DNA of 9,770 nucleotides, from NCBI GenBank assembly GCA_947464365.1, contig CANHWS010000119.1, positions 1-9,770 on the forward strand, read 5' to 3'. Below are positions 6,869 through 9,770 of this stretch, piece by piece; within the stretch, counting starts at the first letter, position 1; every line of letters starts with the position of its first letter. Under the pieces are notes generated by a model. The model did not search any database. It was not told the origin of the DNA and saw only the letters and a program-made list of their open reading frames with translations. The translations under genes and the position numbers were made by a program. The stretch comes from Cytophagaceae bacterium. Its GTDB lineage: Bacteria > Bacteroidota > Bacteroidia > Cytophagales > Flexibacteraceae.

Positions 6869-7412
6869 ACCAAAAATGTAGCCTGTCTAAATACTTAACA
6901 AAGCTGTAACAATTCCTTTCATTCAACTCGATATGCATTGATTATTACGCCTTCTAAACCAACTACATAAAGTTAGCGACTTGTTGGGTTAGAATATACA
7001 GTCAATGATTGATACTCATACCCTAGGGGCGCATAGATAATAGTGCTCATGGAGGTCATGGCATCATAATACACTTGTGGTTAATGATCTTGAACAGCTC
7101 GATTGTTGGGATCCGCACACTTGACAGTAGTAGTTCTTTAGTCCATACCACGATCATCGGATGCCTTTTCTGCAGTTAGTACAGTCCAGGCTTTCTAGGG
7201 CTAGATACAGTGCGCAAAAATGTGCTATAAGGTCATGCTATAATATAACGGAAACATGATCTGTAATAAAGGCGAAGCGTATTGAGCGCTCTAAATATTG
7301 GTGATGTAGGTACCAAGAGGGCGCTGCTATTTTAGACTTGAAAAAAACAGCATCTCATCCCAATTTACTAAACTGGGCCTATGCACTATAATTAAGACAG
7401 CTGGTAAAAAGA

Positions 7413-7431
7413 GTCTAGGCGAAGACTAGAC
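7413..7431. repeat. Short inverted repeat (stem-loop)
   Basis: GTCTAG (7413-7418) is perfectly inverted as CTAGAC (7426-7431) with a 7-base loop, GCGAAGA. An alternative five-pair fold uses AGTCT (7412-7416) with AGACT (7423-7427). It stands 17 bases from the larger inverted repeat at 7448-7490 and may be part of the same structured element. Confidence 0.45.
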
Positions 7432-7447
7432 AGTAAGCGACCATCGG

Positions 7448-7490
7448 GTACCGTTCAGGCTGTTGAAGGAATGCTAGGCCTAAACGGTAC
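7448..7490 (-). repeat. Long inverted repeat, 13-bp arms, RNA-like pairing on the minus strand
   Basis: The arms GTACCGTTCAGGC (7448-7460) and GCCTAAACGGTAC (7478-7490) are inverted with one difference and a 17-base loop. In minus-strand RNA the odd pair is a U-G wobble, so all 13 pairs form; in plus-strand RNA it is a C-A mismatch. That bias points to a minus-strand transcript, for example the 3' region of the TPR gene message, whose stop codon is 174 bases upstream. No U-tract follows it, so it is not a classic terminator. Confidence 0.55.
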
Positions 7491-7663
7491 ATAGCTTAAC
7501 CTGGCCAAGGTAAAGATTGGCATACAGGTAGGATGGAAGGTAATGGGAATAGATTGGGTTGTGGGTTATGGAACTGCAAGGTCAAAAGTCTCCATACACG
7601 CCCTATTCGCCAAATTGGGACCTCATACTTATCTCATACTTGCCATTTTTATTACGCAAAAGG

Positions 7664-9517
7664 CTAAAAATTGATGATAAACTTAGTCAAGTCCTGACTT
7701 GCGTCTAGCATGAGCTTCTTCTTGAGGCGGCTCCTGCTATTATGGATACTGGGCTCAGTAACGGATAGAAGACCTGCTACTTCCTTGATCGACAGCCCAA
7801 GTTTTATGTAGGCAACCAAGCGCTGATCGTAAGGTGTGAGGTCTGCACCGTACTGTTGCAGTTTATCGAAAAAATTCGGATGCAGCTGTAGGAATTTACT
7901 TTTATACGATTCCCATTCCTCGTCAAGGTTCCTGCTATCATCAACAGATTCTAGTAAGTCCTCAAGTTTACGAGATAGACTTGGGTAGTCGCGGATCACA
8001 GACTCTACCTTGCCCAGCAAATCCTTGCGGTGGCCTGATAGGGTAAGGGCAGCAATCAATTCTCGTTCCTTAGTTTCTCTTGCTAGTTTCTCGGCATCTG
8101 CCAGATCTATCTGGAGCTCCAACTTTTCTTCGGTGAGCTTAACCAAATCTATCGCCTGCTCCTTTTCCTGCTCTGCCCTAGACTTTTCTTGCTCTGCTCG
8201 TTCAATCTCTTTCTGGCTAAGGAGTTGCTTTTGCTTGGCAGTTTTTACGCGTTGTCTCTGTATTAGTAACAATACAACTGCTAAACTGACTATAATAACC
8301 CCAAGAGTAATATATAGGTATCGGAGCCTAGCTTCAGCTGCGAGAGTTGTGGTTAGCTCCGAGTTTTTTTCCTCAACTTTCTGAGCATCAAACTTGACGC
8401 GCATTTCCTCTATGACTTTCACCTTATCTTGGGAGTAAATCGAGTCCTTAATTTGCTGTACCTCTTTTAATGCCGTAAGGCTAGCCTTATAATTGCCCAA
8501 TAGCGAGTCAAATCGGGCCTTTTCTGATAGCAAAGGAGACAATACGCTAACTTCGCCACTAGATCTGTAGAGCGCTATTGCACTATCAATGACGTTCCTT
8601 GCTTGACGAAGATGACCTTCGTTTTCAAGAATTTGGGCTTTGATGGAAAAGGCCTGGACAATGACATTGTTATCTATTTGCTTGTTTTGTAAACCGAGTA
8701 TGGTATCGATCAAAGCATTAGCTTTTGCGTACTGCTTGAGTTTTAAATAGCAAACAGCAATATTATTAAGTGTAAAATAAGCATTATTAATAACACCCAA
8801 CTTTAAAGCGCTTTGATAAGCCAGATTCAGGTATGGCAGTGCAGCGGCAGGTTTATTGCCATTGACATACATATTACCTAGGCTGTTGGCAACCATAGCT
8901 TTTCGGTATTGATCAGTGGGTGGGATAAACTTGTAAGCCTCTTGAAAATAATTCAAGACTTTTTCATAATTACCATCCATGCCATACAGGGTACCCAACA
9001 GGAAATAGATATCTGCTAAACTAGTTTTGTCATCCTTCTGCCTTGCAATTGGCTCCACCTGCATTAAAATGCTGATTCCATCCTTAATTTTACCAGTGCG
9101 CTGATATGCATTGGCTAAGCGAAGGCTAGCATAAAGTCTATACTTTTCTGGGAAAACAATTTTGTTTTCGTACACTACTTCCTTGAGATACGGGATCGAT
9201 TCCTGTATTCTTTCTGCACTCAAGAGCAAGGCGCCATACCAAACATTGCCAATGATATTCATTGTGTCTCTTGGTTGATCTGCCATCATGTCAAGTCCAC
9301 GTTTCAGGTACATTGAGGCGGAGTCAACCTGCAACTTTCGAGCATATAGATTGCCTATGCGAAGGAAGGTTAGGGCCCGATCGCGATCAGTTTGCTTAGC
9401 CGAAAGCCTTAGCCGCAGACTATCGGAATTTCCTTGGGCTACTACCTGAAATACCAGACTAAAACATAGCCCAACGAATAGTAATGCCACTCTTAATGAA
9501 GGAAGTCTATGAACCAT
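7664..9517 (-). CDS. TPR sensor-regulator with membrane segment and C-terminal HTH
   Basis: This 617-residue protein has a signal peptide (1-28, ending VVAQ). About eight tetratricopeptide-like helical pairs span 45-360, clearest at 170-197 (IYFLLGTLYGMDGNYEKVLNYFQEA) and 206-240. One membrane segment (about 399-420) is followed by a basic stop-transfer RQRVK. A Glu/Lys/Gln coiled coil runs to about 495. The C-terminus (556-612) is a LuxR/GerE-like helix-turn-helix: LTPYDQRLVAYIKLGLSIKEVAGLLSVTEPSIHNSRSRLKKKL. The topology puts the TPRs in the periplasm and the DNA-binding domain in the cytoplasm. This architecture is common in Bacteroidota as a one-component regulator; there is no kinase or receiver domain. 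Ligand and target genes are unknown, and the neighbours do not reveal them. The start at 9517 is the only ATG that preserves the signal peptide. The upstream DNA is AT-rich without Shine-Dalgarno, as is normal for the phylum. Confidence 0.94.
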   Translation of the reverse strand: MVHRLPSLRVALLFVGLCFSLVFQVVAQGNSDSLRLRLSAKQTDRDRALTFLRIGNLYARKLQVDSASMYLKRGLDMMADQPRDTMNIIGNVWYGALLLSAERIQESIPYLKEVVYENKIVFPEKYRLYASLRLANAYQRTGKIKDGISILMQVEPIARQKDDKTSLADIYFLLGTLYGMDGNYEKVLNYFQEAYKFIPPTDQYRKAMVANSLGNMYVNGNKPAAALPYLNLAYQSALKLGVINNAYFTLNNIAVCYLKLKQYAKANALIDTILGLQNKQIDNNVIVQAFSIKAQILENEGHLRQARNVIDSAIALYRSSGEVSVLSPLLSEKARFDSLLGNYKASLTALKEVQQIKDSIYSQDKVKVIEEMRVKFDAQKVEEKNSELTTTLAAEARLRYLYITLGVIIVSLAVVLLLIQRQRVKTAKQKQLLSQKEIERAEQEKSRAEQEKEQAIDLVKLTEEKLELQIDLADAEKLARETKERELIAALTLSGHRKDLLGKVESVIRDYPSLSRKLEDLLESVDDSRNLDEEWESYKSKFLQLHPNFFDKLQQYGADLTPYDQRLVAYIKLGLSIKEVAGLLSVTEPSIHNSRSRLKKKLMLDASQDLTKFIINF

Positions 9518-9594
9518 AAAGTTTAGAAAACACTTAGAACTACCAAAGGTCTTTTGAAATAAAATATTACGATTTAACTAATTAGGCAATATAA

Positions 9595-9634
9595 AAGCGT
9601 TATAAAATCGTTCAGATACCAAAAACGAACGCTT
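9595..9634. promoter_or_regulatory. Inverted repeat upstream of the TPR regulator gene
   Basis: AAGCGTT (9595-9601) is perfectly inverted as AACGCTT (9628-9634), with a second nested pair CGTTC (9609-9613) and GAACG (9627-9631). It lies 78-117 bases upstream of the ATG at 9517, in AT-rich DNA where the promoter should be. It could be an operator, perhaps for autoregulation, but 7-bp arms in AT-rich DNA may be chance. Confidence 0.25.
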
Positions 9635-9671
9635 AAAATAGTGCACGCCAGCAAACCACTAATATCATTAA

Positions 9672-9770
9672 TTATAGATTTTGAGGCAGCATGTGGCCCA
9701 TAATAGGCGTTTCAACTGCGCTTGCCCAACGAGTGATACCTCTGGCAAGGACGATTGAAACAACCTTAAA
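9672..9770. other. Edge fragment of an unresolved reading frame
   Basis: Two frames stay open to the window edge. On the minus strand 32 codons end in TAA at 9672-9674 (last residues MGHMLPQNL), which would be the C-terminus of a gene 154 bp upstream of, and co-oriented with, the TPR regulator. On the plus strand an ATG at 9691, four bases after GAGG, opens MWPIIGVSTALAQRVIPLAR and continues off the edge; it would be divergent from the regulator. Neither sequence is recognised. A second minus frame is also open here, so an open frame of this length says little. Sequence to the right would decide. Confidence 0.2.

Larger units (their letters stand above)
6804..7663. other. 860-bp region without a convincing gene
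   Basis: All six frames are broken by frequent stops, and no reading frame has both a start and protein-like composition. It holds the upstream region of the 190-residue protein gene (about 6804-6960) and a possible decayed zinc-ribbon frame (7064-7192, minus). Two clear inverted repeats lie at 7413-7431 and 7448-7490, and an 8-bp palindrome GAGCGCTC at 7284-7291. The direct repeat CTCATACTT occurs at 7622-7630 and again at 7633-7641, shortly after the TPR gene's stop. No rRNA or tRNA could be folded by eye. The length, decay and structure fit an old insertion remnant or an unrecognised RNA. Confidence 0.6.

Noticed and set aside
6321..7615. Twelve-base inverted match ATTTGGCGAATA at 6321-6332 and 7604-7615, considered as ends of a mobile element
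   Set aside because: A 12-base match is expected by chance a few times in a window of this size, and one end lies inside the coding part of the 190-residue protein gene.
7521..7676. Plus-strand frame of about 60 codons ending at 7674, with an internal ATG near 7541
   Set aside because: It overlaps the 3' end of the TPR gene, has no ribosome binding signal, follows a stop closely and has no recognisable composition or motif.
9544..9551. GACCTTTG on the minus strand as a -7 promoter element for the TPR gene
   Set aside because: It differs from TAnnTTTG at the first base, and no TTG or TTTG lies at the expected spacing upstream.

Overview
The window looks like a chromosomal stretch from a Bacteroidota bacterium, probably from a moderate-GC lineage of the Cytophagales, Chitinophagales or Saprospirales type. 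The evidence is the protein families: a very long DUF4175-type membrane/coiled-coil protein, a signal peptide-TPR-transmembrane-coiled coil-HTH regulator, and secreted 41-residue WD40 arrays. Start regions are AT-rich and mostly lack clear Shine-Dalgarno sequences, which fits. No species can be named from the sequence alone. There are no tRNA or rRNA genes, no CRISPR array and no intact mobile element.

Layout. 1-37: the first 12 codons of a second WD40 gene, on the minus strand and running off the left edge. 114-1235 (-): a complete exported WD40 protein, eight blades of exactly 41 residues, directly upstream of and paralogous to the truncated one. 1236-1518: a divergent intergenic region with a G8 run. 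1519-2190 (+): a SMI1/KNR4 (SUKH) family cytoplasmic protein, the only confident plus-strand gene. 2191-2337: a short convergent gap packed with inverted repeats. 2338-6009 (-): a 1223-residue DUF4175-like protein with three membrane segments, a beta-rich domain, long coiled coils and an 11-residue tandem repeat (33 bp at DNA level). 6010-6230: its leader, with two mutually exclusive stem-loops. 6231-6803 (-): a small membrane-anchored protein of unknown function. 6804-7663: 860 bp without a convincing gene, holding strong inverted repeats and a possible decayed zinc-ribbon reading frame. 7664-9517 (-): the TPR/HTH membrane regulator. 9518-9770: its AT-rich upstream region and an unresolved fragment of another reading frame at the edge.

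Working together. Gaps of 221 bp and 860 bp separate the three minus-strand genes to the right, so a single operon is unlikely. The two WD40 genes are 76 bp apart, co-oriented, and probably arose by tandem duplication that included the start region. Most of the products act at the cell envelope: exported WD40 proteins, a membrane-anchored coiled-coil giant, a membrane-anchored small protein and a membrane-tethered regulator. Nothing in the sequence ties them into one pathway. No clear new defence or mobile system was found; the best leads are the WD40 paralogue array, the orphan SUKH protein, the 11-residue repeat array and the structured non-coding DNA at 7.4-7.5 kb.
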